Shown one piece after another: positions 46,461 to 61,200 of a DNA stretch of 64,000 nt. The position numbers and the translations under genes were made by a program. The notes beneath the pieces are model-generated. The model was given only the letters and a program-made list of their open reading frames with translations. It ran no database searches and was not told the origin of the DNA. Position 1 is the first letter of the stretch. Every line of letters starts with the position of its first letter. Source of the DNA: Kappaphycus alvarezii (lineage: Eukaryota; Rhodophyta; Florideophyceae; Gigartinales; Solieriaceae); assembly GCA_002205965.3 (NCBI GenBank), contig NADL03000012.1, forward strand, positions 620,001 through 684,000, read 5' to 3'.

Positions 46461-49400
46461 ATATGATTAGAAACCATTCATTCTATTTATTCATTTATTA
46501 TTCGTTGCTTTTTCAATCTTTCAGCGAAATTGTGGTGCGAACAAGTACTAGCTCAATGAAAACTGCTGCTACAAGTGATCCAGTACGGTTTAGACATAAC
46601 GTGGGTGATATTCTATTTAGTGTACTTATAGCACTTCGCAGTAGTTTTGCTAATTGTAAGAGAGCTAATCAGAGCTCTGAATGAGGTAGTCCCTGAAAAT
46701 GTTGTAATAATATATGTGAATTCAGGCTTTTCACTCACAAAAGGTCAACTGTTACACAATCAACGGTAGGGAATTTTGGAAGTGTACTTCTGTCTTGTTT
46801 CCACACCGTTACATCTGCGCTGAAATTCTTTCTGAAAGGATTTTCTTGCATTACTCTGCGTTTCGGTTAGAAGTCAATAGCTTCATCTATTTTGGATCCA
46901 CGAAGGAACTGAACTGGAGGATGATATAGAACCGGTAATAGAGGAGAGAAACATTAAATTTGGTACTGCTTCGAGAAGTTCTCATGCTAGAGATTTAACT
47001 GACTTGGATTGACTTTTGAGTTCGAAAAAATAGACACTTTTTCTCGAAAGTTGAGCCAATGCACCAACGAAAAATATTTTAAATTGGTACACTTCATATT
47101 TTTCAAGGGAAAAATTCAGCTCTTGTCATGGGGTAAAAGGGAATCTAAGGGAATACAAGGGAGTATATATTACCCTTAGTCACTCAAAAGAAGCGATAGA
47201 CCGTTTGTTTTTATTATAGAAAAGCTTGCTCTGAAAGGAGTACTTTGGAATTGGCCGGATCAAAATTTATAAATATGTGCATTTCATTGACCGCAAGAGA
47301 CAGAGACAGAAAGCCGCGGTTTGCGACGTGGTTGCGAGCTTGTTTGATAATGTACTCATATATTTGTACAGATTTATGAGGCATTACTTTCCACTGGAAC
47401 TTCAAGTCACTTAAAATGACAAATATTGAGTGCTCCTTTACTTCTTGAGGTTCGTTTTTTAGAAAAACAAATCAATAATGATCAACATGTGTTGCATAAT
47501 ACAAGCCTCGGCTTGTACGATATTTTTGGGCAGGCCACGCAAGTAGGTCATTTTGACTGTCAAAGATGCCTTGCGCCTTTAGCAGATTTATATAATCTAA
47601 AATGCTTCATCAGAGGGAATCGTGGTGATGCCGTTTAGTAACTACGTGAATTGAGATAAAATCCATTCTTTATTTTCGTCATCTACACAAGATAAGAGCC
47701 TAGCAACCGCTCTTGAAGATGAGTTTGAAGACATTATCGCAAAATAGATACAAAATGGAGCCGGATTACCGATTTGTTACAAAATGAAATATGAGACGAC
47801 ACGACATCTTATTGAGACCATTGAAATATTCGGAAAAAAAAGAAATAAAGTGACAGGAATGGTTTAGAATTACCAACACAAGTTTACAATTGACAGCGCG
47901 TCTGTGCAGGACCAGTTCACTTCTCTGTGCAATTTACGATCACATCGTCCAGATAGGCTCGCAAGGAGAAGTTAAAGCAATCTACTCACTAGTAGAAGCA
48001 GCTTTTGTTGTGATTGGTTTTTTTCACTATGTTACTGAAGTTTTTTTGACATCTAATAATTCTGGGTGACGCCGAAATGCTTCGCTTCCTATTTTTAATT
48101 CGTTTGTTGCTTGGTCACAGCACCTAACATTGAAGAAGTCTCGGCACACAGAGACGCATGGAAAGTCTCCCTTCGACGCCCATTTCTCTATTTCAATGCC
48201 TTATGTGAATCACATTTTTGCTGAAGGAATGTAATTATAAACTGCTTCATCCCTTTTCACTGCTCTATAAACAGAAGAGAGGTTTAAGGACTCCTAGCCG
48301 AACGTTTTAGGATAAACAGCCAAACATATAGATTGAAAAGGTAGGAATTTTTAAGGAGTAACTCCAATTGTGGATTCTCATGGACTGGGAGGAACAATGA
48401 ATATGCCTAAGAAGGATGGTATCCTGAAAATATGAAGGTTAGTGTAGCATGTCGGAGATACTCAAATAAGGACAGGCGGTGCTTTTAATTTAGCAGGTCG
48501 GAAGCTTGCGAGTCACTAACCAAAGAGTTTCAGATCTTTAGGTAAAAATCAACGGAGCTATTTAATGCGAATCAAGATTCTTCTTTGTCTACCTTCTTGC
48601 AAAGTGCAAAATATGAGAAGCTTGGGAACTACAAAGTTTTCGAGGTGCTCTCTCAATCAGCAATTAACTTTAATGTCTCGAAGCGAATGTCAGAATGGAT
48701 GCAGTAGATCAACTCTTACTTTAGCATTACTTGTTTGCAGATTCAGGCATTAGGGCAACAAAGAAGTAGTTATGATTCAGATTCGGAAACTAGCTCGTTG
48801 AAGCATATGTGCGTTCAGATTTACTTCGGAACGAAAGCTCGCTCAACAAAACTTGTATGCAAATCTACCGCAAATGGATACATTACAAAGAACAGTTTAG
48901 ATTTTGCTCTATTCTTGACCAAGAGTTTGCTTCAAAGTGAGGATATTCAATTATTTTCCACGTGAGATGAAAAAGTGTCGAAGTCATAAAATTTTATGGC
49001 TATTTGATTACTTCAAGTTTGGATAGGCTCACGGGTATGCTTTGAAAATTGAAATATCTATCCAAATGAAGAAGCAGAAAAGGACGGAGCCCCACATAAG
49101 GTATTCAAAATGGACCGTTGGCAATGAGGTAAATTCGCTTGAAGAATGTGGTGAACGTTTTGATATACTGTTGGATGCAGAAATTCAAATTACATTCAAA
49201 TTTTGTTTTCGGACAAAAAGGTGAAGAATTAGCTTCAAAAATGCGTGTTAGAACTTGTTTTAAATCTGATAATTGCATATTTAGCGCGGTCATAAGTTAC
49301 TACTGTACTTTAATTCCTGAGAAAGCCGTGGAATTGGTTGGAGGCCGTAGGATGCAGGTGGGGTGTTCTTTTTAGTGTCTTCTAAAGGATTCTAAAGAAT

Positions 49401-51259
49401 AATCACATCCAGAGTTGGATCTTCTGCTTGAAATGGCTATCGAAAGGATAATGGGTTGGCGGATGATTTATAATGTTTCATGATGAGCAAAAAGAGGGTC
49501 GGAGATTTTTCATTTCTACTTCTTTCTTTTCCTTCATTCTATATATCTACATATTTGCTGCCTTCAATTTTATCATATTCCCTATTTTATAAACGCATTT
49601 AACATTTTCATGCAGACCCTCATAGTCCCGCGGAGTTTTTTGATACATTTTATCAATTCGATTTCTTGCCAAAGCTCATATATTTTGGCTGAAGAGCGGC
49701 TAAACCGTTGCTTAAATCCAGAATCTGAGAAAAAAATAAATGATACCAGATAGATTTTATTTCAATGATAGAATTTTTTCATAATTATTTTGGAAACATA
49801 GAATAGTTACGCGAGGCGTACGTACCTTCAAATTTTAGCCTAAATACATTTTTACTTGCAAACTGTGAGTTAAAATTATTTTGTTAGTAATGAGCTTCCA
49901 ACAGAAGCCATTACAGGCCAGTGTATCAGGTATACGATCAGAAAAACTCCTAATGGCCAGGCGAGACTAAACGGTGGCTTCATCCCACATTGAGGATTTA
50001 GTACTAATCTTTCCAACATCGTACCTTATCACGTTACTTCCGAGCAGGAGCGAAACTAATAACAAGAGCGCGGTAGTTTTCAAGATAAGTGGAGTGCGGA
50101 AATTCTTCTTGTTCTGCGGAAGCAATACCGTGGCTCCTAGGGTGGAACAAAGCACTTACTGTAATCTGCCATCTACATGGCGCTGCTTTCGATTTCTGCG
50201 ACGGCATACTTGCGTCTAACGAAGAAACTTATGAGAGAAGTGAGGAATATATCGTGTTCAACAAGAAGTCCTTAGAAATTCCTCAAAGAAGAATATATCC
50301 GTAATTTTCTTATGAAACTTTAAAATTAGCTCCAATACTCGACGAAACTCTCCACTCTTTGAAATAGATGAACTTTCGCTACATAAAGAAGATTTTAATG
50401 ACAATGCAGGTTATTGAATCCATCATGCTACCTTCTATACCCAATAGAAACTACAAAATCTTTTTATCACTACGTGGGCCTCGAGATTGGGCTCGAGTTT
50501 TCAAGGCTTTCATGAAATTTTATTATAATAGCAGAGCACTAGTCAGCCCTTTAATGTTGCTAGTGAAGTTTTTAGTTTTTCTTATTTCCGCTTAAAAACA
50601 TCGAAAAAAGGTGGACTCTTGGCTAGGCTCTTTCTAATGGCATCAGTTTCGAAATAAAAGTAGGACAATGATGAAACAGGGACCGTTCGCAGCATCGTAG
50701 AGGAATGATGGAGTCCCCAAGATCCTACTGCGACCAATTTCGGACTGCTAAATAACTATGAAATGCGAAAGGAACCACATTACAGACGGTTTGTCACCGT
50801 CGCAAATGATAGGATTTTGAGTATGTGTGTTGGTGTACTAGCCAAATGAAGTAGCAGATCGAGAGGAATCGGCCGTTTAAAAGAAGGATGGGAATGCGGC
50901 GGACGAGTGATCGCCTTTCTGTAACACCTGCCCAAAATGATAGCAACAGGAAATAGTCGTCAATGTCGCAAAGAGAAACGCGATAGCTAGGCAGCCGTAA
51001 AAATCTCTTCGAAATTTCTATAGAGGCATCCCGATACCTCGACGCTAGCTTTTTGCAGCTAAGAAAAACTATTCCGCTGAACAAGTTTCATATGGTTAAA
51101 TACAAAAATAGATGAAAGAAATTGAAAAGAGTGATGGTGAATGAGAAAGAAACCAGAGCGCACCTATTAATATGGCGTCGTCTCTAGGCTCGCAACCAAT
51201 AGACTGATATTCTATCAGCTTCTTTAAGAAGGCGCTGAAGGAGCAACTAGGGTCTTATT
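46461..51259. other. no gene recognised; AT-rich decayed DNA
   Basis: Stop-dense in all frames with only short ORFs (the longest are 48735-48965 plus, 49974-50219 plus and 50794-51084 minus). I recognised no domain. The stretch at 50.3-50.6 kb has a faint resemblance to the AFAYNNSxHSSTG part of Ty3 integrases, too weak to call. Most likely very old transposon remains. Confidence 0.35.
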
Positions 51260-53135
51260 TATTTTGCTTAGGAATCAATTTAGTTCCCGGGATGAATTTA
51301 TTTCGAACTATAGCCCTCCTTTGTTGCGTTTGGTCCAAGTTAAAGCGTATGGTATCGAAGTATGGGATTTTTTGGACTCCGAAGCTGTATCCACTGTTTT
51401 GATCGCATATGTATACCATCTCGTATACCTTTTTCCGAATTATATGCTGATAATTAACGGTCTCAATCGACTGTCGCTGTCACTTTGTCGGTTTACGGGT
51501 CAGGGTTCTGAAAATGTTTGAGGACGAAAATGTCAAGTTAAGATTCCTCGTTGTATATAAATCTCCTTTAGACATTAGTGTCGGACTTCTAATGCTCTAA
51601 ATTATAGTTGGAAGTATTTCTTGTGGAGCGCAGAGCGTGAACTTGGACAACAGTTTGGGATAAGTAGTGCTTCCGCTGGATCCTGAAACTAAACCGACCG
51701 AATAGAAGCTGGTCCACGGTAATAAATATGAATCCTAGCGATGATTTCACGTGCCATTCGAAGACTTTCCCAGACTCGTCGGACACAAGGGAGGATGACC
51801 TTGTTTTGGCTACCAGAGAAAAATGCACCCGAAAAGTAAGCAAGAGGTAAGACCTGCGAAGGAGGTACCGACGGAACAATAGACCCAGCGGAGAAAAAGA
51901 ATATTTTAATAAGTGCCTGATTCCCCTACTTGGGAGGAAGAGAGGCAGAAGAAGATTAGTAGCTCTTTTCTCCGTACCTGAATTATTTCATAGACTATAG
52001 ATGATATAAAAACTGCATCCATCTCGGCAAATCATTCTTTCGAGATGGTAGATCCCAAACCAATCTACTTATAATGTCGCTTCTTCATGAACAGTTTTGC
52101 CAGAAATAGATCGAAAACATGTTAGAACCTCGGACTTTTACCCCAGCATGGTCCGCTTGGTCTTTGTATATCTCTATTGAAACCAGGGACGATATTAGAC
52201 CAAATTTCTGCGTGGATTAACGCGCGTTGAGCCGCACAATGAATCCAGATCGTTGGCAACTACCAAAGATAGAAGAAATAAGAGACGATCTGAATTTTAG
52301 TTCTATTTGCACTACCCCATATCTATTCTTTTGATACTGTCAAATATTTATGTCCGAGTAATGCAAGGAATAGATATATTCGTCGGCCACATTGACAATT
52401 TTTAAGCTCGAGGTGTTGCCATTCGAGGAGATGAATGCACCGTTTACTATGAGGCTTTATAGAATATTACGTCTTGAAAGATAACATTTTCGCCGAAGTT
52501 TATAAATATGGTTTCTGCCTTTCGCCTGTTTGATGTCGGAGTATATTGAAAATGTAAGGGTCTTCTTCAAAGCCATCGGGGAAGCATTTTTTAAGATGAG
52601 AAAGTGCTGCTATGCGATGCGGAACGAAAATTGCGTTATCACTACGCGAGATAGCGTGTAGTAGGTGTTGACGAAGCAAAGGTCGATGGTTAAAAGAAGG
52701 CCCCTGTGCTGCACAACTCAAAGTATTTGAGTATATTTCTTGGCCTCGCCGGGTACTATTGCAGCTGCATCAAGAATCTTTACGGGATGTTCGCAGCTCT
52801 TAACCTCCAAATTTCTGGTAACACAATATTTGAAGGGACAGAATATTTGACACTCGCATTCAAGAATTTGAAGGAAATACTTATTTATCCGTTTGAGCGA
52901 TCCTTCTCTGACCTCTAGACCCCTTTCACGGAGAATAATGACGCCGGTAGCCTCTCCATGAAGCATTTATTGCTTAGAAGGAATAAATGTCAAGATTAGC
53001 TCGATGCGATATGTATGTCGGAGAATAAATCCAGTATAGCGAAATTATTCCCCTGCAAGACTGAGACTAGAGTTTTCATCCTTGCCCTAATTAAATTACA
53101 AATAATTGTATTTATAGAAGGTAAAATATCATCAT
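51260..53135 (+). mobile_element. Ty3/gypsy LTR-retrotransposon fossil 2 (PR?-RT-RNase H)
   Basis: Possible protease FLDSEAVSTVLIAYVY (DSEA in place of DSGA, about 51370-51420) followed about 0.7 kb later by clear RT. It begins with IENMLEPRTFTPAWSAWSLY, then RALSRTMNPDRWQLPKIEEI (about 52110-52285), VLPFEEMNAPFTM (about 52410-52450), EYIENVRVFFKAIGEAFFKM (about 52535-52600) and FLGLAGYYCSCIKNLYGMFA (52736-52795). It ends with LAFKNLKEILIYPF and an RNase H-like ETRVFILALIKLQIIVFIEG (about 53065-53125). The YxDD box is not recognisable. It has many stops and is older than the copia repeat. Protease assignment is tentative; RT is firm. Confidence 0.75.
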
Positions 53136-56100
53136 TCTAGAAAAAATATATACTAATCTCTGCAATGGGAGGACTAAAAGAGTTGGCAGAGATATGAAGA
53201 GACTGAGACAAGGTAAAAAAGAGCTAGTAATAAAGCAAAGAAATTGAATGGGGCGAAGAATGCTGGTGGATTAGAGAAGTCGACACTGATTCTTCTCTGA
53301 CTTGGAACTGATCTCTTTATTCGATTACATTCCTTCTATGTCCTTTACTATAGCCTTTGTAAAAAGTAAACCATTTTGTAGCTATCTGTAAAAGTTTCCT
53401 TTACCGTTTTCTCCCATTGAGACGTTGCCTTCCACCACGGGATTAAGTCTTCAGATCAATATTAGTTCTCAACTGACCATACCGTTGATAACAGGCCACG
53501 TTTAAAACTGTATCGTACAATCAAACTAAATATGTTATTTCGTAAGGCCCAAGACATGTATATTCTTGATAGAATTGAGGCATTTACTCACCGGTCCAAC
53601 CTTGTAAACGTTCAATCTGGCGTTCAATCTGGCACAAATGGTATTTGACTTGCATTCAGATATCGTATCGCGCTCTGTTATCATCACAGATATTCGAATC
53701 TCAGCTCCCTTCCGCGATGTATAGCAGCTAGTGTCATTATAAGAAGGTAGTATGGGAGCAAGTATGCCGTCAGAGAGTCTTAATGTACTTATTATTTGCC
53801 TGGGGAAACTCAGGGAAGGAAGAACTTAGCTACATGGCATCCTTGAGGGGCGATTACGGAAAACGGAGAAGGGGAAAATGCGTGCGGCAGGGTTTGAAAA
53901 ATGCCGAATAATTGGTACCACTACGACCACGGCACCCCGCCTCATCACTCATTCACCCTCCACAAGTGTAACTTAATGATACTACTTGCTGTACAGTGCG
54001 GAATGGATACTTATAAATGTTTTACTGATGGACTCCTTTTCCTTTTTTTCCTTTCTTGTTTTTTCAATTTTTCTCTTTTTTCAGTTCTTTTCAATTAATC
54101 AAGAAAATTCTCAAAATACGTATATCGCGATAAATAAGATGGGCCTAGAGTGCTCACGGTAAATTCTTTTGGAACCTTCCGTGAGCCAACTTCTCCTACG
54201 GTTCTTTTGACTCGTGAAGTATTGGAGGGGGTCTAAATTCGAGGCTACTCGCACACCACACTCGCAAGTGAGCCTATTACTCTAGGAAGTAGTATCTAAC
54301 GGGTTCTATGAGCGGATAACGGCGTTCATGGATTTAGAGCTGACCTTATGGGCCTCGAATTGATCCTCACCCAGGTTTTGCGTTTGTTCCTCTTCCGCTC
54401 CTTGTTTTGGCTAAATTTCGGCGCAGTCAAACAGGTTCGTCCGATTTAGGCTTTATAGACGGGTCTAAGTGGTCCCGGAGTTGCCTTTGGGACGCGAGGC
54501 ATGTGCGCGATTTGTCTGGTCAAAGGTGGTTTAGCTTCGCTCAACCTTGAGGAGGCCTATGCCTATTACCTTATAACAGGAACGGCTCCGAGCGCAAAAA
54601 GTATTTCGTGGCCGAGGTATCCCGGGTAACTTTTTCTCATTACTCCAATAACGAGGGGCAGTCGGCGCATTCCTTATCGTTTTACCCGCAAGAGACCTGG
54701 TGAGTGGTTTTTGTTCGCGTTTTTTCTTACGGCCGCCATTCGCTACATCCATAACCACCCTAGTTTCACTTAATTCTTCTTCACTGGTCTCCTCGGCCTC
54801 TTCAGCGACATATCTGCTCCTTGGAAACAACATGAAGCCCGCGTCAGCATGAACGGTTCCCTCCACCTTTTTTCCCCACCTTTTTCGTTCCGTCTCTGCC
54901 TTAGCTAATCTCAATTCGATTAGGGAGTCGACCTCTTTGGAGAATTTTTTTCACTTTGAGGAAGTTGCTTTGTGCACGGCGGGGCTTTGGGGTCTGGAGT
55001 AGGCTGTAGCGAGCGGCGGCTCCGATGCGATTACGGACGAAGCCAGCGGTTTTTGCTTCCTCATTAACCTCCATGCACCACCTTTTTCCCTTTACGTCAT
55101 TAATACTCTATTCCATTCGCCTTCTTTACTAGGCCAATTCTTTTGTGCCAGTATAGCCGTAATTTCCCAAATGTTTCCTTTCCCATGCACAGAAGTGCTC
55201 TGCCCTCTGTAACGGGGAAGATTAGTTAACTAGTGTCTAGGGTATCGCCAGAAGAAACCCTCGCATGTGAACATGCGACTGCACCCAACGAGAGAACCCG
55301 AGGGGTATAGAGGTCAGGGCAGGGTTAGTGGTTCAGGCTCGTTATTGGTGGGGCGGTTGGTTGATATCGTCCGGGGCTGTACTGTAGCGTTCCTTCCATT
55401 TTGGTGGCTTGTCTATTGCTGGGAGAGTCTAAGACCAACGAGCCCCGATCATTCTTTATATATACATAGCAAAAAGTTTTAAAGTCCCTACAAAACAATA
55501 CTAAAATCCTACATTATGGCTGAAAAGTAGCCCACGCACTAAAATACGAGTTGTTCCCTGCAACCGCCCGTACTTTCGCTAGCTCTCCAAATTAGTGGCT
55601 CCGATTCGTACGTAGAGACCAGTCAGTGCTTTCTATGAAATCGGATGTTTTTCCTTTTTGGCACGTAAGTACTGTACGTGGGTGCGGTGCACAATTTTTT
55701 GCGGTGAAGACGTTCTGCGGGAATTTTTCGTGTTTACCAATCTTTCCACACAAACTAACGTATCCTTGTGCAATCAAGGGTATGTGCCGGTTTCGTTAGG
55801 AACATGGAAAGACGTTGTAGTGCCCGCATCCCTTGGGCAAAATGGCACGTCACCTTTGTTGCAGATTCTGGGACATGGACCCCACTGCACTCCTGACGGT
55901 GTGTACCTTGGTGCGTAGTCGTCACGGATTGCTTTCAAACCCCATTTTTGATTATTTATTCGGAACTCATTGTTTTGGCTCATTGAACACTGTATGCTGT
56001 ATTTGTTTTAGTATTTTTCAAATGTAACTCTGACCTAACCGTTAGCTCGATAATAGATATGCTAATTTAGCTGACCTAAATATCATTTGGCTTTTTTGCA

Positions 56101-56837
56101 ACCCACTGAGTAAATGGGCAACCAACTGTCTACGCTGGGATATCCCCCATACTTGGAACTATTCGGCTCTGCCACGGTTTTTCAACTTGGGCAAAAAAGC
56201 ACCGCAGTACCTATCGTACTCATGCGGACCAGTATTTTTTTCCTGTCTCGGGTGTTTTGCTTGTTTTTTCACCCAATCATCTGAGATTCTAACTCTAGAA
56301 CAAGTTTCAACACCTCTAATGAGTCTTGTACTCAATCTGGGTTCAGAATCCACAAGCTCTACCAACCTACAAAGAATGTGGCGCTTAAACTCCCAAGTGG
56401 CTTTACTAGCCTCCAGCTGGTATTGCACCACAGACGTAGACGTATGGATAGGTAGAAATAAAAGGACTTTCTTAATGAAAAGGGGCAGGATATAACGCCT
56501 CTGCAGTACTACGGACGGATGTCTAGTTCACATCTGGGCTTTGGAATTTTCGCTTGGTTCGCGAGCGTGGCAGTCAAGTCTAACATTGCATACGTATTAA
56601 CGACAAACATAGAATTATCCTAGACTATAACGTGAGCTTTGATATCAGCTTGAATGCGGAGTCTCTCAGGTTGTGCGCTAGACATAGGACGGGGCGGCTG
56701 TACATGGCTGAGTCGTTTGAGCTTCATTCCAATTAAAGAAATTTTTCATGATACTTACTTTGATCTGGTGGTCCGCTTGTCCGGTTTAATATCTAGCTAG
56801 CCACTCTTGATAAAATTCTGAAGTCGTGGCTGGCTCA
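53136..56837. other. no gene recognised
   Basis: Might contain the integrase and LTR of the Ty3 fossil on its left, unrecognisable now. A T-rich tract lies at about 54030-54090. 54531-54914 minus is an open frame of 127 codons with a basic and acidic patchwork but no known domain; 55.6-56.5 kb holds several open frames on both strands without recognisable motifs. None is supported as a gene. Confidence 0.35.
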
Positions 56838-58250
56838 GTTATTTGGTGAGTCCGTCCACGACGTCGCTTGGGCTTCTAACGAAACTGAGATCGAAAATTA
56901 TTCTTTCGTGGAATAATTCAATTACAGCCGCGACGTTTGGCATTATTCGTTTCTCGGATATCCATCAAACCTTCTAGATTACGTCGATAAGGCTTTTTCT
57001 ATCGGTTAGTAGTTGGACTGGGACTGTTATATTCAGCACAGTTTCCAGTTCTGCAGAGAGGGCAACGGCTATGTAAACCATATTGACGACGGCAATAACT
57101 TCTCAAATGATGGCATATATTGAGACTCATCTGGATTTACAGTACTTGAGGGGATTGGGAATTACGTGATCATATTCATCGACAATAAAAACGACATGAC
57201 CTAGTCGTGAGGAAATTTCTTGGTTTTTTGCAACAAAAGAGTGTGAGAACCCGGCTGTGCGTAACTTTTCTTGTCTCAATGAGGTTATTTTGAGACGGAT
57301 ACGGTTACTGAATGCGTACTTGATAGCTTTTTTGTTCGCGTCAATATTTAGTGACGATTTGCGTCGTTCTCATTCTCCGAAATTTGAGCCATTTGCGCTA
57401 TTTAAAAGATAAAGTCGGGTCTTCAATTTTCCAGCCACGCAAATTGCATTCGCATCGATCTAAAGTGCTCGAAGGATGTCTCTGGAGTTATGCATTCAAT
57501 TTTGTGAAAATATCCGATGTTGTTGACGTATAAATCTCCATCCTTCTTATTAAGGATGAATACAGTAAACTAGAACGATAAGGATGATCCTTACTTCATA
57601 TCGAATCGCTCGTTAGTGGCTTTGAGAGGTTGCGAAAATCCTTGTCTCTACAAGGAGGACGGTCATCTACGTAGCTACCGCTTATTCACTTTAGCGTTCC
57701 AATCGCATGCGGAAAATAATGGGCCGGATCTGTTGGAATCGGCTTCGTCCTCAAATCATCGCATTGATGCTGGTCCAAAGATTCGTGCCAAAAATACCCC
57801 ACATCATATCGACTGCAAAGAGTTCGAAGAAATTTTATTCATTGCAGTGGTTCGGGCATGAATTTCGACACTGATTACTTGATTAATATATCCCTCGCAA
57901 GCTGCTTAAACGATTAAAGGCAGGATTGAGTGATATCTGACGTCCACGCATGAAAAAAAATATTGCCGCTAGTTATAACAAAATTCTGATACACTGCGGT
58001 TGCAAACTATAATATGCATGTACTGGAATATTTTCCATATTATCGTGGCGTCCGCAAATGGAGTAGCTTTTCCTCTGTTTTATTTTCCAATCGATAGAAA
58101 ACTTGATTGAAAGTAAGAGGCATCCAGGTCGTACATTTCCATCAGGCGTAATATCTTCTTTAAGTATTACTTTGAACGTTTCTAGTTTCAGCAGAGCTTT
58201 AACTTCCTTTTTTTCTTCATAAAATCCATTTCTGGAGACTTTCTGCGATC
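56838..58250 (-). mobile_element. Ty1/copia RT-RNase H fossil
   Basis: Minus-strand copia pol remnant. RT begins with KKEVKALLKLETFKVILKED (about 58160-58225). The palm has GYFWHESLDQHQCDDLRTKP and an intact catalytic YVDD (57662-57673) in GSYVDDRPPC. RNase H runs from ISSRLGHVVFIVDEYDHVIP (about 57160-57215) through VPVQLLTDRKSLIDVI, ISEKRIMPNVAAV, and ends with RSPSDVVDGLTK (56838-56872). Several stop codons and frame changes. This is a different lineage from the inverted copia element. Upstream minus-strand sequence (58.25-60 kb) should carry gag and integrase but I could not recognise them. Confidence 0.82.
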
Positions 58251-61200
58251 ATTTGCATGACTATGGCATTAAAATATGCTATCTATTTCCTTATGTCGAA
58301 ATATTGACTTGGGTTCTCCTATGTCGCGTAGTACGGGCTAGGGAAGATTTATTGTTCATTTGCGCAACAGATACGTTCTCAATGAGCACTTCGTGATAAG
58401 CGTCGGATCTAGTGCCATTTTTATGGGGTACGAGAAGTCACCGGTAACCCCTGCCGATTAGATGAAAATCCGGGGTGTATGATTGGAATCGCCCATCGCT
58501 GAAGTAGTGTGATTGAGATGTCTTTTTCTGCGACCTCAACCGAAAATTTCGCGTACTTTTGGTACATATCCTCTAAACTGTTATGGAGTCTACGAAATGA
58601 GAATCCGTACCGCCTTCGACGTCCTTGTCGAGATTCATGTCCATATAATTGTCAAAGGGTAATTTGCGACGGCTCCATCGATAATGTGAAAGAAGAAATA
58701 GGCCTTCTGACTCAGAGTAAGGTGAAACTGTCGGGAGTATATTCCGTAAAAATTGAGGGTTTCTGCAATGTCTTGACTGAAATATCCACGAAACTTGCGA
58801 TATTTGAACATCTGTTGTACGTAAATCACCTTACGCGAGTCCTCATGGTTTTTGCCATCCCGCTGACGACTAGGGTCTTACCAATAAAGCTGATTATCCG
58901 ATTTACCCTCTTAAACGATTGCAAATTGGTGCCTTCTAGCCTTTTCAGCAAGATTTCGCCGAGGGTAAGCCCCGAATTCTCTTAACGGATGATTTGCGCT
59001 TGTGACGATTCTATTATCTTGTCCTTGGATCTGATATGGTCTCTGGCTAGGCGGACTTTTGGCGGTCGAGGTAGAGACTTGTGCAGTGTCTTGGGCTTTG
59101 CTCTCGATTACAGGAATCAAAAACAGGATTTCAGAGCCTTCTTTGTTTTGAACTTTTCGATAACGCTCCGAGCATAGTCGACTTCTAATTTCATGAAAGA
59201 ACAGAACTATATACAAACTCAAATGCAATTGTTCTTCTTTGCTGAATCTTGCTAGCTGAGAATATTTGAGAACTTCGCTCCTATATCCCCGAAATCGCCG
59301 AACATAGCGACATCAATAAGAACTGATATCGGAAATATCAACATTTTCAAAAAGGCATCGGTGAAGAACTGACCCCGCCTGGTTAGCAGATCTCTAAGAT
59401 ACCATTCGCATTCTTCAGCTTCCAGGGTGGGATGGAGCATCCCAGCTAGACCAATAACTTTCAATCCGCGGCGAGAATAAATCTAAGGTAGAATTTGCGG
59501 CATTGGGCTTGAAGAAGTGGGCTCATTATCAAAGAATGAAGTGCTTATTCTCTTCATAGTCATTTCCATGGTAAAATTGAGCTTTTCACCGGAAAAAGGA
59601 GCCATGGTTGACGTATCGAACGATATGAAGCTATGTAAACCAGTATCCATAGCGTGAAAACCAACATCTATAGATTTATGGGGTGAGATTTCATCTAAAA
59701 AGTACATTTCACTGCAGTAAGAGTCCGCATAGTCGAAGAAGGAGAATTCCGAACTTTTATAAATACTAAAAAACTTCAACAACCATGGGGTGGAGCTGAA
59801 TGCCGTCATGAGTGCAAAGGGCGTCATAACGACGACGCTTTCCGTCTTTTTCTGGACTAGGTGAGATGAGGGGAAGCAAAAGCGTGGCAGGAGAAACTTG
59901 GGCTGATAACAGGGACGTAGGGACCGTGTGAGGAGGCAGAAAATCTGAATCTTTTATGAACATGTCGAGGCACAGCTGCGTGGTAAAGGTTTCTCATTCA
60001 CAAGACAATTCAAATCCTGTTGTTCGCAGTCCTTTATTTGATAAATCTTTATCGCCTGCTTTGTTATCATCTCCTATCTTTAAAGTATTCATCCCGCCTC
60101 TATCTGTCGCCGCAGATAGATGTGGCGGTAGATAAATTACGACACAACCTATTTAACCACCCCACCCAATCACGGTGTGCGCCGGATACTCATCCACAGC
60201 TCACCGCTGACTCCCGTGCCATTATTTATCACATCTTGGGTAGATCTCATGCAGCATAACGGTGCTGAGTTCATACCCTTCTGTAACATCATTCTATCAC
60301 GCAGTACGATATTTCCTTGTGCATTCTATCACGCAGTACGATATTTCATTGTGATGAGGACATCTTTCTTGACGTCGGAATTCCCATTGCCTTTAATTTC
60401 CTTACCACGTACAAACTTCACAGCAATCATCGGCCTCCACAGTAGCCACCGGCAAAACGGCATCAACTCGTCGTTCATGGGAAAAAATAAACCTTTCCCG
60501 CGCCCCATCGAGGGCAAAACCCCACTTTCCATACTTCGGAGACCTCCGATCTTTCCGAATTTCACAAATTGTATGTCTTAGCCAGCATCTCACTCATGCA
60601 AATATTGCACCTACTGTTGACGCCCAACTGCGCGCCTCATGCTTATCATTGCTGTTTCCCTCTCACGTAAGTTATCCTCATTTTACTTTTTATACTACCG
60701 TTTCATTCCCTCTAGAGCAAGGCCCTCGAAAGTCGAGTCCACAAATGTTTCACCAATACCATTTTGTCCCACGCCCAGTAGTGCTTTTCGAAAGTATTAC
60801 GTAAGTTTATGTTTTTGCGGCACCAGAGCTTTCTTGTCTGATGATTCCACGCTGCTGTGGTACGCAAGTTGCGATGCCCAAATGGATCTTTCGGGAGGCG
60901 AAGCCCCAATTTAACAACCGAGGTCATGGCCGGAAGAATCGCCGCGAAAAAGTCGGAAAACATCCGGGTACATTTTGAATAAGGCAGCCAAAGTAGGCTT
61001 CAATGGCAAGGTAAATCACTCGCTTCCTGGCCTGAATGCGCGAACCACAGACATCCTGGTCTGCCCTAGGTCTCAGGGCTCGCAAAACATGCTACATGTT
61101 ACCGTGACCAACGAAACGGTAGTCTCATCGCCATTCTAAGGAAGCTGATAGGGATAAATCGTCGGGGGAAGAGATCCTCAGAACCAACTACCAATAGAAG

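Noticed and set aside
50368-50595. Possible Ty3 integrase C-terminal remnant
   Set aside because: Only a few residues resemble the AFAYNNSxHSSTG block and no second motif supports it.
54531-54914. 127-codon minus-strand ORF
   Set aside because: Charged patches but no domain, no neighbour support, and stops on both sides in transposon-poor filler.
58509-58985. 158-codon plus-strand ORF
   Set aside because: Lies opposite the region where the minus-strand copia fossil should continue, is AT-rich and has no known motif.
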